Below are positions 53,689-64,000 of a DNA stretch of 64,000 nt, piece after piece; position 1 is the first letter of the stretch; every line of letters begins with the position of its first letter. Source of the stretch: Pseudonocardia halophobica (GTDB taxonomy: Bacteria > Actinomycetota > Actinomycetes > Mycobacteriales > Pseudonocardiaceae); the NCBI RefSeq assembly GCF_027922425.1, contig NZ_BSFQ01000009.1, forward strand, positions 62,001-126,000. Direction: 5' to 3'. The position numbers and the translations under genes are program-made. The notes below the pieces were generated by a model. The model saw nothing but the letters and a program-made list of their open reading frames with translations. It searched no databases and had not been told where the DNA came from.

Positions 53689-54756
53689 GTGGCGCTGTGG
53701 CGCGTGCACGTGGAGCTGGAGGATCGACCCGGCCGGCTCGGTGAGCTGGCGACCGCGGTCGGCCGTTCCGGGTGCAACATCCTCTCGCTGCACGTGGTGG
53801 GGGAACCGGCCGACGACGGGTCGGTCACGGACGAGCTGCTGGTCAAGATCCCGGACGGGATCGAGCCCGCCAGCATGATCGCCGCCGTGGAACAGGCCGG
53901 GATCCCGTGCACCCTGCTCGTCCGGGCGGACGCGACCGAGTTGGCCGACACCGCCACCACCGCGCTCGCCCTGGCCCGGATGGTCGCGGCCGACCCGGGC
54001 AGCGCACCCCAGGCCGTCGCCACGCTGCTGCGGGCGCGGATCGTCGAGCCCGGCGCGCCCGCCCGCACCGGGCACGTCCACACGCTGCGCGTCGGCACCT
54101 CGCAGGTGCACCTGGGCCGGTCGTGGCCCTTCACCGCCACCGAGCTCTCCCGCGCCGCCGCGCTGCTCGAGCTCGCGGGGCAGCTCTCGCTCACCGGGCC
54201 GCCCTCGCGGAGGGTCGCGCAGCCGGACCCGATCCTGCTGCTGGTCGACGGCTCGGAGGTCCGGGTGCGCACGGCCGCGCCGGCCGACCTCCCGCTGGTC
54301 GCCGCGCTGCACGCCCGCTGCTCGCCGGCGACGCGCAGCGCGCGGTTCCTCTCCGCCACCGCGCGGCTCGACCCCGACGAGCTGGACACGCTCGTCGGGG
54401 CGCCGCACACGGTGTTCGGCCGCGGGGCCCAGCGCACGGTCCTCGCCCTCACCACGGACGGCGGCAGCGCGGTCGGGATGGTCAACGTCGAGCGCACGAG
54501 CGCGGCCGCGGCCTCGTTCGCCGTGGTCGTGGAGGACGCCTGGCAGGACCGCGGGCTGGGCACCGCACTGGTCCGCCGCGCCGCCGAGGTGGCCGCGGAG
54601 CAGGGCAACGAGGAACTGATGGCCACCACGCACACGCAGAACATGCAGGTGGTGAAGCTGCTGCGGCGCGCCGGCCTGCGCCCCACCGCCGAGATCGCCG
54701 GCGGGATGCTGCACGTCCGCGCCCCGCTGAGCCCGGTCGTCACCCGCGTCGGCTAG
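53689..54756 (+). CDS. ACT-domain GNAT lysine acetyltransferase
   Basis: A 355-residue protein from GTG at 53689 after AAGGAGG. The N-terminal ACT domain is VHVELEDRPGRLGELATAVGRSGCNILSLHVVG; the C-terminal GNAT domain has ADLPLVAALHARCSPATRSARFL and the acetyl-CoA loop QDRGLGTALVRRAAEVAAEQG. ACT-GNAT proteins in actinomycetes acetylate acetyl-CoA synthetase and other enzymes under amino-acid control. The acsA in this window carries the target-type lysine, so it is a plausible substrate. A 40-nt palindrome follows the stop. Confidence 0.9.
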   Translation: MALWRVHVELEDRPGRLGELATAVGRSGCNILSLHVVGEPADDGSVTDELLVKIPDGIEPASMIAAVEQAGIPCTLLVRADATELADTATTALALARMVAADPGSAPQAVATLLRARIVEPGAPARTGHVHTLRVGTSQVHLGRSWPFTATELSRAAALLELAGQLSLTGPPSRRVAQPDPILLLVDGSEVRVRTAAPADLPLVAALHARCSPATRSARFLSATARLDPDELDTLVGAPHTVFGRGAQRTVLALTTDGGSAVGMVNVERTSAAAASFAVVVEDAWQDRGLGTALVRRAAEVAAEQGNEELMATTHTQNMQVVKLLRRAGLRPTAEIAGGMLHVRAPLSPVVTRVG

Positions 54757-54758
54757 CC

Positions 54759-54798
54759 GTGAGTGGCAATAGTCGCCATGGCGACTATCGCCACTCAC
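54759..54798. repeat. 40-nt palindromic repeat, copy 2
   Basis: Same length and layout as 1910-1949: GTGAGTGGCAATAGTCGC, CATG, GCGACTATCGCCACTCAC. One base pair differs from copy 1 on both arms (G-C versus A-T), and one position is an A/C mismatch. It lies between two convergent genes, right where a bidirectional terminator would be. Confidence 0.85.
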
Positions 54799-54804
54799 GA
54801 GGGA

Positions 54805-55170
54805 TCAGAGCAGGTCGAGGACCTTCTCCGGCGGACGTCCGACCACGGCCCGGTCCCCGACGACGACGATCGGCCGCTCGATCAGGATCGGGTGCGCGGC
54901 CAGGGCGTCGAGCAGGGTGTCCCGGTCCGCGTCGGCGAGCCCGAGCTCCGTGTAGAGCTTCTCCCCCGTCCGCACGATCGCGCGCGGGTCGTCCGTGCCG
55001 AGCTGCGCGAGCACGCGCTCGAGCCCGGCGCGGTCCGGCGCGTCGTCGAGGTACCGCACGACGGCGGGGTCCACGCCGCGCTCGGTGAGCAGCGCGAGCG
55101 CGCCGCGGCTCTTCGAGCAGCGCGGGTTGTGCCAGATGGTCACGGCGTCCTGGGGCCCGGCGTCGGTCAT
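54805..55170 (-). CDS. arsC: ArsC/Spx-family arsenate-reductase-like protein
   Basis: A 121-residue thioredoxin-fold protein. The nucleophilic cysteine is in IWHNPRCSKSRGALALL; the conserved RYLDDAPDRAGLERVL, RTGEKLYTELGL and HPILIERPIVVVGDRAVVGRPPE match the glutaredoxin-dependent arsenate reductase family, including the cis-proline and arginines around ERPI. It may reduce arsenate or act on another thiol target. No ars operon is nearby, so the arsenate role is an inference. Divergent from the DCC gene by 23 bp. Confidence 0.88.
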   Translation of the reverse strand: MTDAGPQDAVTIWHNPRCSKSRGALALLTERGVDPAVVRYLDDAPDRAGLERVLAQLGTDDPRAIVRTGEKLYTELGLADADRDTLLDALAAHPILIERPIVVVGDRAVVGRPPEKVLDLL

Positions 55171-55193
55171 GCGCCGAGCCTAGATTGGCCGGC

Positions 55194-55580
55194 ATGACGC
55201 CTCCCACCACCGGCCTGCTGGTCTTCGACGGCCGCTGCGGGTTCTGCACCCGCACCGTCGGGTGGCTGCGCCTGCTCGACCGGGACGCGCGGATCACCAC
55301 GCTCCCCTACCAGCAGGCGGGCGCCCCCGAGAAGGCCGGCGCGACGACCACCGCCTGCGCCGACGAGGTCCACTTCGCCGCCGAGGGGCGGACGGTCACC
55401 GGCGCCGCGGCCGTCAACGCGGCCCTCGCGGTCGCCCTGCGCACGGACCTGCCCCAGCGGCTCTACTCCCGCACCGCGCCGGTGCAGGACCGCGTCTACG
55501 CGTGGGTCGCCCGGCACCGCGGCCGGCTGCCGGGCACCACGCCCTGGTGCGAGCGCTACCCGGACGTCTGCGGGTCCTGA
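55194..55580 (+). CDS. DCC-family (DUF393) thiol-disulfide oxidoreductase-like protein
   Basis: A 128-residue protein from ATG at 55194. The N-terminal DGRCGFCTRTVGWLRLLDRDARI is the DxxCxxC motif of the DCC family, and VYAWVARHRGRLPGTTPWCERYP is the conserved end. The fold is thioredoxin-like. Members are inferred redox proteins, but substrates are unknown. It forms a close divergent pair with the ArsC-like gene, both being small thiol proteins. Confidence 0.88.
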   Translation: MTPPTTGLLVFDGRCGFCTRTVGWLRLLDRDARITTLPYQQAGAPEKAGATTTACADEVHFAAEGRTVTGAAAVNAALAVALRTDLPQRLYSRTAPVQDRVYAWVARHRGRLPGTTPWCERYPDVCGS

Positions 55581-55825
55581 GAGGGGCCGGCCCCCGCACC
55601 CGGGAAGGGGTGTGGGGGCCGACCGCCGTGGTGGGAACCGTGCGCGTACCACCACTGCACCACGTTCTCTGGACCGAGTCAAGTTTTCGACCGGGTCACC
55701 GGAGCGAGGATCCCTCGCGCGTACCTGAAGCCACGCTGAGTGACCACTCCGGGCGCCGCCCGTGCTCGGGCAGACTGGTGCGCGATGAGCGAGATCCCGT
55801 TCCCGCACCGCGCCGGCGGTGCGCG

Positions 55826-56911
55826 GTGAGCGCGCCCCCCGGGCCGTTCCCGCCGGCCGTCCCCACGGCCCGTCCGGGCTCCGGCCCGCCGCCCCCGCGC
55901 ACCCCCGAGCCCGGGTACGGCGGCGGAGGCCGACGGCCGCGGCGCGGTCTCGGCGGACGGGTCGTCGGCGCGGTCCTGCTCGCGGTGGCCGCCTCGGTGT
56001 TCACCGTGCCGGACCTGTGGTTCGGGCTCGACCGGTGGAGCCCGTTCACCCAGATCGTGGCCTTCCGCGCGATCCTGTTGGTGATCGTGACCGTCGTCGC
56101 GCTGGCGCTGGCGCTGGTCACGCTCGGGATGCGGCGCGTGTGGCCCTTTCCGCTGGCCATGCTCGCCGTCGTCGCCGTGACGGCGTCGACGATGGTGCCG
56201 CGGCTGTCCGCCGACCCGGTACCGACCGGCGGCACGCCCGTGAAGGTGCTGTCCTTCAACGTCTACACCGGCGACGCGGACGTCCGGGCCCTCGCCGACC
56301 TCATCCACCGCGAGCGGCCGGACCTGATCGCCCTGCCCGAGGCCGGGGAGCGCTACCGGCAGAAGCTCGCGCCGCTCGTCGAGGACCTCGGCTACCGCAC
56401 GGAGGCCTCGGTCGACCGGCGGTCGCAGGACGTCAACGGCGTGGTCGCGGCGGTGTCCCCGCGGTTCGGCGACGTGACCTTCGACATCGGCAAGATCACG
56501 GAGGACTCGCCGTTCCCGTACGTGCAGGTCTCCGGCGGGGAGATGGGCGACCTGACCTTCGTCGCCTTCCACTCGGTGGCCCCCACCGCGGGCTCGGTCG
56601 CCCAGTGGCGGCAGGACCTCGCAGGCGTGTCCCGGTGGTGCTCCGCGGGCTCGCCGGCGATCGTGGCCGGCGACTTCAACGCCACCCTCGACCACTCGGT
56701 GCTGCGGAGCGCCACCGCGGACTGCGGCGACGCGGCCGCGCAGCGCGGCTCGGCGCTCACCGCGACCTGGCCGGCGATGCTGCCCCGCTGGCTGGGCGCC
56801 GAGATCGACCACGTCTTCGCCAACCAGGGCGCGACCTCGGAGTCGTTCGAGGTCCTGGACCTGCCCGGCAGCGACCACCGGGCCGTCCTCACGACGTTGC
56901 GGCTGCCCTGA
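55826..56911 (+). CDS. Membrane-anchored endonuclease/exonuclease/phosphatase (EEP) protein
   Basis: A 361-residue protein from GTG at 55826; an alternative GTG lies at 55781. A Pro-rich N-terminus precedes three membrane helices (about residues 45-62, 73-98 and 102-120). The outer domain is an EEP fold: VKVLSFNVYTGDADV, LIALPEAGERY, VAFHSVAP, VAGDFNATLDH, IDHVFAN, and GSDHRAVLTTL. All metal and catalytic positions (N, E, D-N, D-H) are present. It would cleave a phosphodiester or phospholipid outside the membrane. Its 3' end overlaps the carbonic anhydrase gene by 23 bp. Confidence 0.88.
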   Translation: MSAPPGPFPPAVPTARPGSGPPPPRTPEPGYGGGGRRPRRGLGGRVVGAVLLAVAASVFTVPDLWFGLDRWSPFTQIVAFRAILLVIVTVVALALALVTLGMRRVWPFPLAMLAVVAVTASTMVPRLSADPVPTGGTPVKVLSFNVYTGDADVRALADLIHRERPDLIALPEAGERYRQKLAPLVEDLGYRTEASVDRRSQDVNGVVAAVSPRFGDVTFDIGKITEDSPFPYVQVSGGEMGDLTFVAFHSVAPTAGSVAQWRQDLAGVSRWCSAGSPAIVAGDFNATLDHSVLRSATADCGDAAAQRGSALTATWPAMLPRWLGAEIDHVFANQGATSESFEVLDLPGSDHRAVLTTLRLP

Positions 56912-57437
56912 CCCCGTCCGTCTCGTCGTCGACGAACACCTCGTCGAGCACGAACCGCTCGATGTCGAGCACGAAGCCGCGGACCCGCGTCTCCGGGTGC
57001 AGGAACGGGTCGTGCCGGAGCTGGGCGACCCCGCGCGCGACGCTGGTCGCCACGTCCTTGAACGCGAAGGTCCGCCACGACGGGCGCATCCCCGTCTCGT
57101 CGGCGAGCTCCTCGGTGAAGTCCTCGTCGGAGAAGGTGTTGAGGCCGCAGCCGCTGTGCTGGACGAGCAGCACGTCGCGGGTGTGCAGCTTGCGCTGGCT
57201 GATCGTCAGCGAGCGGATCACGTCGTCGGTGACGACGCCCCCGGCGTTCCGGAGCACGTGCACCTCGCCGAGCTTCAGCCCGAACAGGGCGAACACGTCG
57301 ATGCGGGAGTCCATGCAGGTGACCACCGCGGTGTGCAGGGCGGGCGGGACCGCCAGGCCCTCCGCGTTCGCCTTGGCCAGGCGACCGCCACCGGCCTCGT
57401 ACCGCGTCAGCAGCTCGTCGTAGCTCACGGCGCACAT
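56889..57437 (-). CDS. Beta-class carbonic anhydrase
   Basis: A 182-residue enzyme from ATG at 57437 (MCAVSYDELL). The zinc ligands are in VVTCMDSRIDVF (Cys, with the Asp-Arg dyad) and LVQHSGCGLNTF (His, Cys). The short length and the conserved GLKLGEVHVLRNAGGVVTDDVIRSL resemble the Rv1284-type beta-CA. It interconverts CO2 and bicarbonate in the cytosol, feeding carboxylases. It lies downstream of asd on the same strand after a hairpin. Confidence 0.93.
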   Translation of the reverse strand: MCAVSYDELLTRYEAGGGRLAKANAEGLAVPPALHTAVVTCMDSRIDVFALFGLKLGEVHVLRNAGGVVTDDVIRSLTISQRKLHTRDVLLVQHSGCGLNTFSDEDFTEELADETGMRPSWRTFAFKDVATSVARGVAQLRHDPFLHPETRVRGFVLDIERFVLDEVFVDDETDGVRAAATS

Positions 57438-57522
57438 CATCTCGGACGGACCGGGACGAGGCAGGCCGGGATGCCCGCTTGGGGCACATCTCACTCCCGA
57501 TGCGCATCCGGAGAATGCACGA

Positions 57523-57561
57523 ACGGCACCTTCGTGCGGTAGCTCCGCACGAAAGTGCCGT
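57523..57561 (-). terminator. Hairpin terminator downstream of asd
   Basis: 17-nt arms ACGGCACCTTCGTGCGG and CCGCACGAAAGTGCCGT with one mismatch around a 5-nt loop, 21 bp after the asd stop on the minus strand. It probably ends the lysC-asd transcript. Confidence 0.85.
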
Positions 57562-57582
57562 CGGTGCAGCAGGCGAGCGGGG

Positions 57583-58638
57583 TCAGACCTGGTCGGCGAT
57601 CGTCTCCGCGATCTCGTAGGTGTTCAGCGCGGCACCCTTGCGCAGGTTGTCGCCGCAGACGAACAGCTCGAGGGTGTTCGGGAAGTCCAGCGCCTGCCGG
57701 ACCCGGCCGACGTGCGTCGGGTCCTGCCCGACGACGGCGGCGGGCGTGGGCCACACCCCGGCGCCCGGGTCGTCCTCGAGCACGATCGTGGGCTGCGCGG
57801 CCAGCACCTTGTGCGCCGCCTCGACCGTGACGTCCCGGGAGAAGGTGGCGTGCACCGCCAGCGCGTGCGTGGTGATCACCGGGACGCGCACGCAGGTCGC
57901 CGAGACGCGCAGGTCCGGGATGCCCAGGATCTTGCGGGACTCGTTGCGGACCTTGAGCTCCTCGGACGACCAGCCGTCGTCCTTGAGCGAGCCGGCCCAC
58001 GGCACCACGTTGAGCGCGAGCGGGGCCGGGAACGGGGAGTCGTCGCCCAGGTCGGCCACCGCCGCGGCGACGTCGCCGGACCGGGAGCCCAGGTCCTTGC
58101 CCGCCACCGCGGACAGCTCGGCCTGCAGCCGGTCGATGCCGGGCTGACCGGCGCCCGACGCGGCCTGGTACGAGGCCACGACCAGCGCCTCGAGCCCGAA
58201 CTCGCGGTGCAGCGCGCCCATCGCGGCCATCATCGACAGCGTGGTGCAGTTGGGGTTCGCGATGATCCCCTTGGGGCGGTTCGCGGCGGCCTCGGCGTTG
58301 ACCTCGGGCACCACCAGCGGCACCTCGGGGTCCATCCGGAAGGCGCCGGAGTTGTCGACGGCCACGGCGCCGCGGGAGGCGGCGATCGGGGCCCACTCGG
58401 CGGAGATCTCGTCCGGCACGTCGAACAGGGCGATGTCGACGCCGTCGAACACCTCGGGCGCGAGGGCCTGCACGGTGACGTCCTCACCGCGGACCTTCAG
58501 CACCTTGCCGGCGGAGCGCGCGGAGGCGATCAGCCGGATCTCGCCCCACGGCACGGACCCGCGGGCGTCGATGATCTCGATCATGGTGGTGCCGACGGCA
58601 CCGGTGGCGCCGACGATGGCGAGTACAGGTCCGGCCAT
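57583..58638 (-). CDS. asd: Aspartate-semialdehyde dehydrogenase
   Basis: A 351-residue NADPH-dependent enzyme that reduces aspartyl phosphate to aspartate semialdehyde, the second step towards Lys, Met, Thr and diaminopimelate. [14 protein letters not shown] is the dinucleotide loop; the catalytic cysteine is in [11 protein letters not shown], and [19 protein letters not shown] holds the active-site histidine. It starts 3 bp after the lysC stop, the standard actinobacterial lysC-asd operon. Confidence 0.97.
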   Translation of the reverse strand: MAGPVLAIVGATGAVGTTMIEIIDARGSVPWGEIRLIASARSAGKVLKVRGEDVTVQALAPEVFDGVDIALFDVPDEISAEWAPIAASRGAVAVDNSGAFRMDPEVPLVVPEVNAEAAANRPKGIIANPNCTTLSMMAAMGALHREFGLEALVVASYQAASGAGQPGIDRLQAELSAVAGKDLGSRSGDVAAAVADLGDDSPFPAPLALNVVPWAGSLKDDGWSSEELKVRNESRKILGIPDLRVSATCVRVPVITTHALAVHATFSRDVTVEAAHKVLAAQPTIVLEDDPGAGVWPTPAAVVGQDPTHVGRVRQALDFPNTLELFVCGDNLRKGAALNTYEIAETIADQV

Positions 58639-58641
58639 GAT

Positions 58642-59160
58642 TCAGCGCCCCGTCCCGGCCGCGACGACGGCCTCTTCCTCGGAGTCGAGCTCGAACGCGG
58701 CGTGCAGCGCGCGGACGGCGTCGTCGAGCTGGTCGGACTTGCAGATCACCGAGATCCGGATCTCCGAGGTGTTCATGGTCTCGATGTTGATCCCGGCGTC
58801 CGAGAGCGCCTCGCAGAACGTGGCCGTGACGCCCGGGTGGTTGCGCATGCCGGCGCCGACCAGCGAGACCTTGCCGACCTCGTTGTCGTAGATCAGCTCG
58901 GCGTAGCCGATCTGCTCCTTGGCCTTCTCGAGAGCGGCGACGGCGTTGGGGCCGTCCGAGCGGGGCAGGGTGAAGGTGATGTCGGTCTTGCCGTCCGACT
59001 GGTTGGAGATGTTCTGCAGCACCATGTCGATGTTGATCTCGGCATCGGCCACGACGCGGAAGATCCGGGCGGCCATGCCGGGGGTGTCCGGCACGCCCGT
59101 CACGGTGATCTTGCCCTCGGACCGGTCGTGCGCGACCCCGGTGATGATGGGGTTCTCCAA
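58642..59160 (-). CDS. lysC: Aspartokinase beta subunit from an internal in-frame start
   Basis: A TTG codon at 59160 within lysC, rare in this GC-rich genome, is preceded six bases upstream by GAGGAG (59167-59172). It lies exactly at the linker before the ACT pair ([20 protein letters not shown]), where the beta subunit of alpha2-beta2 aspartokinases begins in Corynebacterium and Bacillus. The product would be a 172-residue regulatory chain consisting of the two ACT domains. Confidence 0.7.
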   Translation of the reverse strand: MENPIITGVAHDRSEGKITVTGVPDTPGMAARIFRVVADAEINIDMVLQNISNQSDGKTDITFTLPRSDGPNAVAALEKAKEQIGYAELIYDNEVGKVSLVGAGMRNHPGVTATFCEALSDAGINIETMNTSEIRISVICKSDQLDDAVRALHAAFELDSEEEAVVAAGTGR

Positions 59161-59910
59161 CGGAATCTCCTCGATCGAGCCGGCGACGAGCGTGCCGGGC
59201 TTCTCGTTGTACGAGCTGCGGACGCGCAGCGGGACGTTGTAGCGGCGGGCGTACTCGACGGCCCGCAGGTGCAGCACCTTCGCGCCGCAGGCGGCCAGCT
59301 CGAGCATCTCCTCGTAGGTCACGGTCTCGAGGTGCCGCGCCTTCGGGGCGATCCGGGGGTCGGCGGAGTAGATGCCGTCGACGTCCGTGTAGATCTCGCA
59401 GACGTCCGCCTCGAGCGCCGCGGCCAGCGCGACGGCGGTCGTGTCCGAGCCGCCGCGGCCGAGCGTGGTGATGTCCTTCGAGTCCTCGCTCATCCCCTGG
59501 AACCCGGCGACGAGCACGATGTGCCCCTCGGCCAGCGCGCTGCGCAGCCGGTGCGGGTTGACCTCGACGATCCGCGCGTCGCCGTGCTTCGAGGTGGTGA
59601 GCATGCCGGCCTGCGAGCCGGTGAACGAGCGGGCCTCGGCGCCCAGCGAGTGGATCGCCATCGCGACGAGGGCGTTGGAGATGCGCTCGCCCGCGGTGAG
59701 CAGCATGTCCATCTCGCGCGGTGGCGGGGCTCCGGTGGAGACCTGCTCGGCGAGGTCCGTCAGCTCGTCCGTCGTGTCGCCCATGGCGGACACGACGACG
59801 ACGACGTCGTGACCCTCCTTGCGGGTGCGGACGATGCGTTCGGCGACCTTCTTGATCCGCTCCGCGCTCTCGACCGACGATCCGCCGTACTTCTGCACGA
59901 CGAGGGCCAC
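58642..59910 (-). CDS. lysC: Aspartokinase (alpha subunit reading frame)
   Basis: A 422-residue aspartate kinase from GTG at 59910, after CAGGAGG. The kinase domain begins [23 protein letters not shown] and contains [18 protein letters not shown] and [14 protein letters not shown]. Two ACT domains at the C-terminus ([35 protein letters not shown]) bind the feedback effectors, by family Lys plus Thr. It phosphorylates aspartate at the head of the pathway. An internal start at 59160 should yield a separate beta subunit. Confidence 0.97.
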   Translation of the reverse strand: MALVVQKYGGSSVESAERIKKVAERIVRTRKEGHDVVVVVSAMGDTTDELTDLAEQVSTGAPPPREMDMLLTAGERISNALVAMAIHSLGAEARSFTGSQAGMLTTSKHGDARIVEVNPHRLRSALAEGHIVLVAGFQGMSEDSKDITTLGRGGSDTTAVALAAALEADVCEIYTDVDGIYSADPRIAPKARHLETVTYEEMLELAACGAKVLHLRAVEYARRYNVPLRVRSSYNEKPGTLVAGSIEEIPLENPIITGVAHDRSEGKITVTGVPDTPGMAARIFRVVADAEINIDMVLQNISNQSDGKTDITFTLPRSDGPNAVAALEKAKEQIGYAELIYDNEVGKVSLVGAGMRNHPGVTATFCEALSDAGINIETMNTSEIRISVICKSDQLDDAVRALHAAFELDSEEEAVVAAGTGR

Positions 59911-60213
59911 TCCGACCTCCTGTCCGGCGCCGGTCCGGCGCCCTGGTCCTCCGCCTCGGGGGCGTGTTCGCACCGCTCTCCGGGCGCTGGTCGGGAGCCG
60001 AGGATACCGGCTGCGACGTGCAGGGTTAACCTGTTTGACCGATGCCACAGAGGCCCACGCCACGTTTGGGGGCCGGAGCTGAGGGGCACCGCGCGGGAAC
60101 CCGGCCGTCGGGCGCTGGGTGGCTACCGCGGCGACGCAGCCGCGAAACCACTCCGTCGGGTACGGGTCGGCGGGGGCCGGAACGCCCGGGCACCGGCAGG
60201 AGATCATGGACCG

Positions 60214-61467
<1,254 letters not shown>

Positions 61468-61579
61468 GGACCGTCCGGCGACGCGTCGCCGGACGGCCTC
61501 CGAGCGGGCGACGCGTCGGGCTACGGTACGGGCGAGGCCCGGGGTGGCGCCTCCCGGACCCACCCCGAGGAGCGTCACG

Positions 61580-62620
61580 ATGACCGACACCGCGTCCGTG
61601 ATTCCCGCCGTGGACCTGGCCGACCTCCGGTCGGCGGCGCCCCACGGCCGCCGGGCCTGCGCGGAGACCGTGCACCGCGGGCTGCGCGACATCGGCTTCG
61701 TCTTCGTCCGCACGCCCGAGGTGGCCGAGCGGCTGCGGGCTGACTACCGGACCTTCGCCGAGGTCCTCGACCGGCCCGAGGCCGAGCTCGAGCGGTACCG
61801 CCGGCCGGACATCCACCATCTCCGGGGCTACACGCCGCTGGGTGCCGAGACCGCCGCGGCGTGCCGGCGGAGCGGTCGCGGCGGCGCGCCCCAGCCGGAC
61901 CACCGGTCGTGCTGGTTGATCGGCCCCGACGGGTTCACCGACCCCACACTGCGGTCCCGGTTCCCGGCCTTCCACGCCGACAACGTCTGGCCGGAGGACG
62001 CACCCGGCTTCCGCGACCGGTCGCTCGCCCTGCACGCCCGGCTGGACGCGATCGGACGCGAGGTGCTGCGGGCACTCGAACCCGGGCTCGGCTACGAGGA
62101 GGGCTTCTTCGACGAGGTGACCCGGGACGCCGGTTCGTCGCTGCGCCCGCTGCGCTACCCGCCCGTCCCGGCGGAGCGGCTCGGCCGCGTGGTCTGGGGT
62201 TGCCGGCACACGGACGGCAACCTGGTCTCGGTCCTGCCGCCGTCCACCTCGACCGGCCTGAAGGTCAAGGTGCGCGGTGGCGGCTGGATCGACGCGGTCG
62301 CCCCGCCCGGCCACTCCATCGTCCAGGTCGGCGACATGCTGCAGTACATGACCGGCGGCCATCTCCGGTCCGCCGCGCACCGCATCGACGCACCCGATCG
62401 CCCGACCACCGAGGCCCGCTACTCCGCGCCGCTGTTCGTCTATCCCCGCGCGGACGTGGACCTGCGGCCGCACGAGCGGTGGGGCGCGAACCCGGACAGG
62501 TTCCCGTCCCGCACGGCCGCCGACTACTTCCTGGAGCGGCTCCGCCGCATCGGGCTGGACCGCACGCGTGCGGCCGGCCCCGCGGTGGGGCTCAGCCGAT
62601 CCGGCGGATCAGCCGGGTGA
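61580..62620 (+). CDS. 2-oxoglutarate/Fe(II) oxygenase, isopenicillin-N-synthase-like
   Basis: A 346-residue enzyme from ATG at 61580, 11 bp after GAGGAG. The N-terminal DIOX_N region is [36 protein letters not shown]. The iron site is the HxD in [16 protein letters not shown] and His in LRSAAHRI; the 2-oxoglutarate arginine-serine pair is ARYSAPLF. It would hydroxylate or desaturate a small molecule. No biosynthetic cluster is adjacent, so the substrate is unknown. Its 3' end overlaps the next gene, on the other strand, by 29 bp. Confidence 0.88.
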   Translation: MTDTASVIPAVDLADLRSAAPHGRRACAETVHRGLRDIGFVFVRTPEVAERLRADYRTFAEVLDRPEAELERYRRPDIHHLRGYTPLGAETAAACRRSGRGGAPQPDHRSCWLIGPDGFTDPTLRSRFPAFHADNVWPEDAPGFRDRSLALHARLDAIGREVLRALEPGLGYEEGFFDEVTRDAGSSLRPLRYPPVPAERLGRVVWGCRHTDGNLVSVLPPSTSTGLKVKVRGGGWIDAVAPPGHSIVQVGDMLQYMTGGHLRSAAHRIDAPDRPTTEARYSAPLFVYPRADVDLRPHERWGANPDRFPSRTAADYFLERLRRIGLDRTRAAGPAVGLSRSGGSAG

Positions 62621-62894
62621 CGACGGCGGTGATGATGCCCCAGATGATCGCCGCGGTGCCGTAGTTCAGGGTCACGGCGAGCTTCGGCTCCGCGGGCAGG
62701 AACAGGTTCCCGAGCCCGAGGTTGAAGTACTCCGCCAGGTCACTGATGAAGATCGTGAAGCCGTTGGCCGGGTTCGCGTCGAGCAGGGTCAGCACGATGT
62801 GGATCACCAGGACCGCCACGATCAGCATCCCGACGATCCGGACCAGGGAGGCCAGCAGGCCTGCCCCGCGACGCACGGTCGTTCCCACCGCCAT
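62592..62894 (-). CDS. Small two-helix membrane protein
   Basis: A 100-residue protein from ATG at 62894 after GGAGGGAA. Helix one is LASLVRIVGMLIVAVLVIHIVLTLL; a loop NPANGFTIFISDLAEYFNLGLGNLFLP follows; helix two is [21 protein letters not shown], with basic ends. The layout recalls YggT- or DUF-type small membrane proteins of actinobacteria, but I cannot name the family. Located between the oxygenase and the leuA leader on the opposite strand. Confidence 0.8.
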   Translation of the reverse strand: MAVGTTVRRGAGLLASLVRIVGMLIVAVLVIHIVLTLLDANPANGFTIFISDLAEYFNLGLGNLFLPAEPKLAVTLNYGTAAIIWGIITAVVTRLIRRIG

Positions 62895-63067
62895 TGTGTG
62901 TTCCCTCCACGGCACGAGTTGCGCGCATCCTCTCAGACGGTGGGCCGTTCGGCGGGGTCGGCGCGCTCCCCCTATCGGGTGGCCCGGCGTCACGAAGTGT
63001 GGCCGCCGTCATCGCGACGGGGGTCGGGGTTGCCGACGCCCCGGGGCGGGGGGTTACAGTCGACTCC

Positions 63068-63106
63068 ATGGCGCGCCTGCTCCTTCGCCGCCGCGGCGGG
63101 GTCTGA
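63068..63106 (+). CDS. leuL: leuA leader peptide
   Basis: A 12-residue peptide MARLLLRRRGGV with three consecutive leucine codons (CTG CTC CTT), ending 81 bp before leuA. Leader peptides of this type attenuate leuA in several actinobacteria: ribosome stalling at Leu codons when leucyl-tRNA is scarce prevents the terminator. After its stop, CGACCGGC (63107-63114) can pair with GCCGGTCG in the 63140-63151 region, a candidate regulatory stem. Confidence 0.75.
   Translation: MARLLLRRRGGV

Positions 63107-64000
<894 letters not shown>

Overview
The window is 64 kb of very GC-rich, densely packed actinobacterial chromosome. I infer Pseudonocardiaceae, most likely Pseudonocardia or close to Amycolatopsis. 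The reasons are frequent GTG starts with GTGA/ATGA couplings, a compact tad pilus cluster beside an Ssd/CpaE-like ATPase and a HAD hydrolase, a DUF222-HNH (13E12-type) gene behind a mycobacterial-type LexA box, a K+-independent H+-pyrophosphatase, and a GcoAB-type guaiacol O-demethylase cluster. Most of the window is core or shell genome. I see no insertion sequence, prophage or CRISPR array.

Layout. 1-12 kb: end of an MDR oxidoreductase; purC-purB; a TetR regulator; an ECF sigma factor with a membrane partner; a threonine aldolase; a Kv-type potassium channel; an aminotransferase; a small secreted protein; purD. 11.5-17.4 kb: glycerophosphodiesterase, epoxide-hydrolase-like protein, DUF1469 membrane protein, ArfB-like ribosome-rescue protein, acetyl-CoA synthetase and a degenerate Fic-like protein. 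17.8-24.7 kb: HAD hydrolase, then divergently the ssd-tadA-(mini-ORF)-tadB-tadC-pilin-like-TadE-TadG-like operon. 25-32 kb: MrfA-type DUF1998 helicase, a truncated beta-lactamase-like fragment, hppA, and two paralogous lipoproteins. 32-36 kb: an SOS-box gene encoding a protein that starts with a beta-clamp-type QLSLF peptide, then topA. 36.2-38.8 kb: an accessory two-gene cassette with base and codon use unlike its neighbours. 38.9-43.7 kb: YqeY, metallophosphoesterase, tRNA-Pro, SOS-controlled DUF222-HNH, a zinc-ribbon protein and a PASTA/excalibur protein. 43.8-50.7 kb: gcoB-gcoA with a divergent AraC regulator, an ArsR-SRPBCC fusion facing a DUF4188 gene across a twin operator, a flavin monooxygenase and a TetR gene with its palindrome. 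50.7-64 kb: DUF1707 protein, uraD, S9 peptidase, ACT-GNAT acetyltransferase, ArsC-like and DCC thiol proteins, an EEP nuclease, carbonic anhydrase, lysC-asd, a GT-C-type membrane protein, a 2OG-Fe(II) oxygenase, a small membrane protein, and leuA with a leader peptide (leuA is cut by the window end).

The two best candidates for something undescribed are these. (1) The cassette at 36281-38808: a 127-residue protein and a 715-residue four-helix membrane protein share an N-terminal peptide (AxVGxQxGFVxGNV). That is the arrangement expected of paired amyloid-type or adaptor signalling motifs in conflict systems. (2) The gene at 32114: a near-consensus LexA box overlaps a leaderless promoter in front of a conserved-looking protein of unknown function that begins with a beta-clamp-binding peptide. 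The same promoter layout recurs at the DUF222-HNH gene 8.8 kb away. Other structure of note: two copies of a 40-nt palindrome with a compensatory base change, a (CCCCGA)6 tract before the pilin-like gene, a duplicated tadA/tadB junction containing a 41-residue ORF, and an internal start in lysC.
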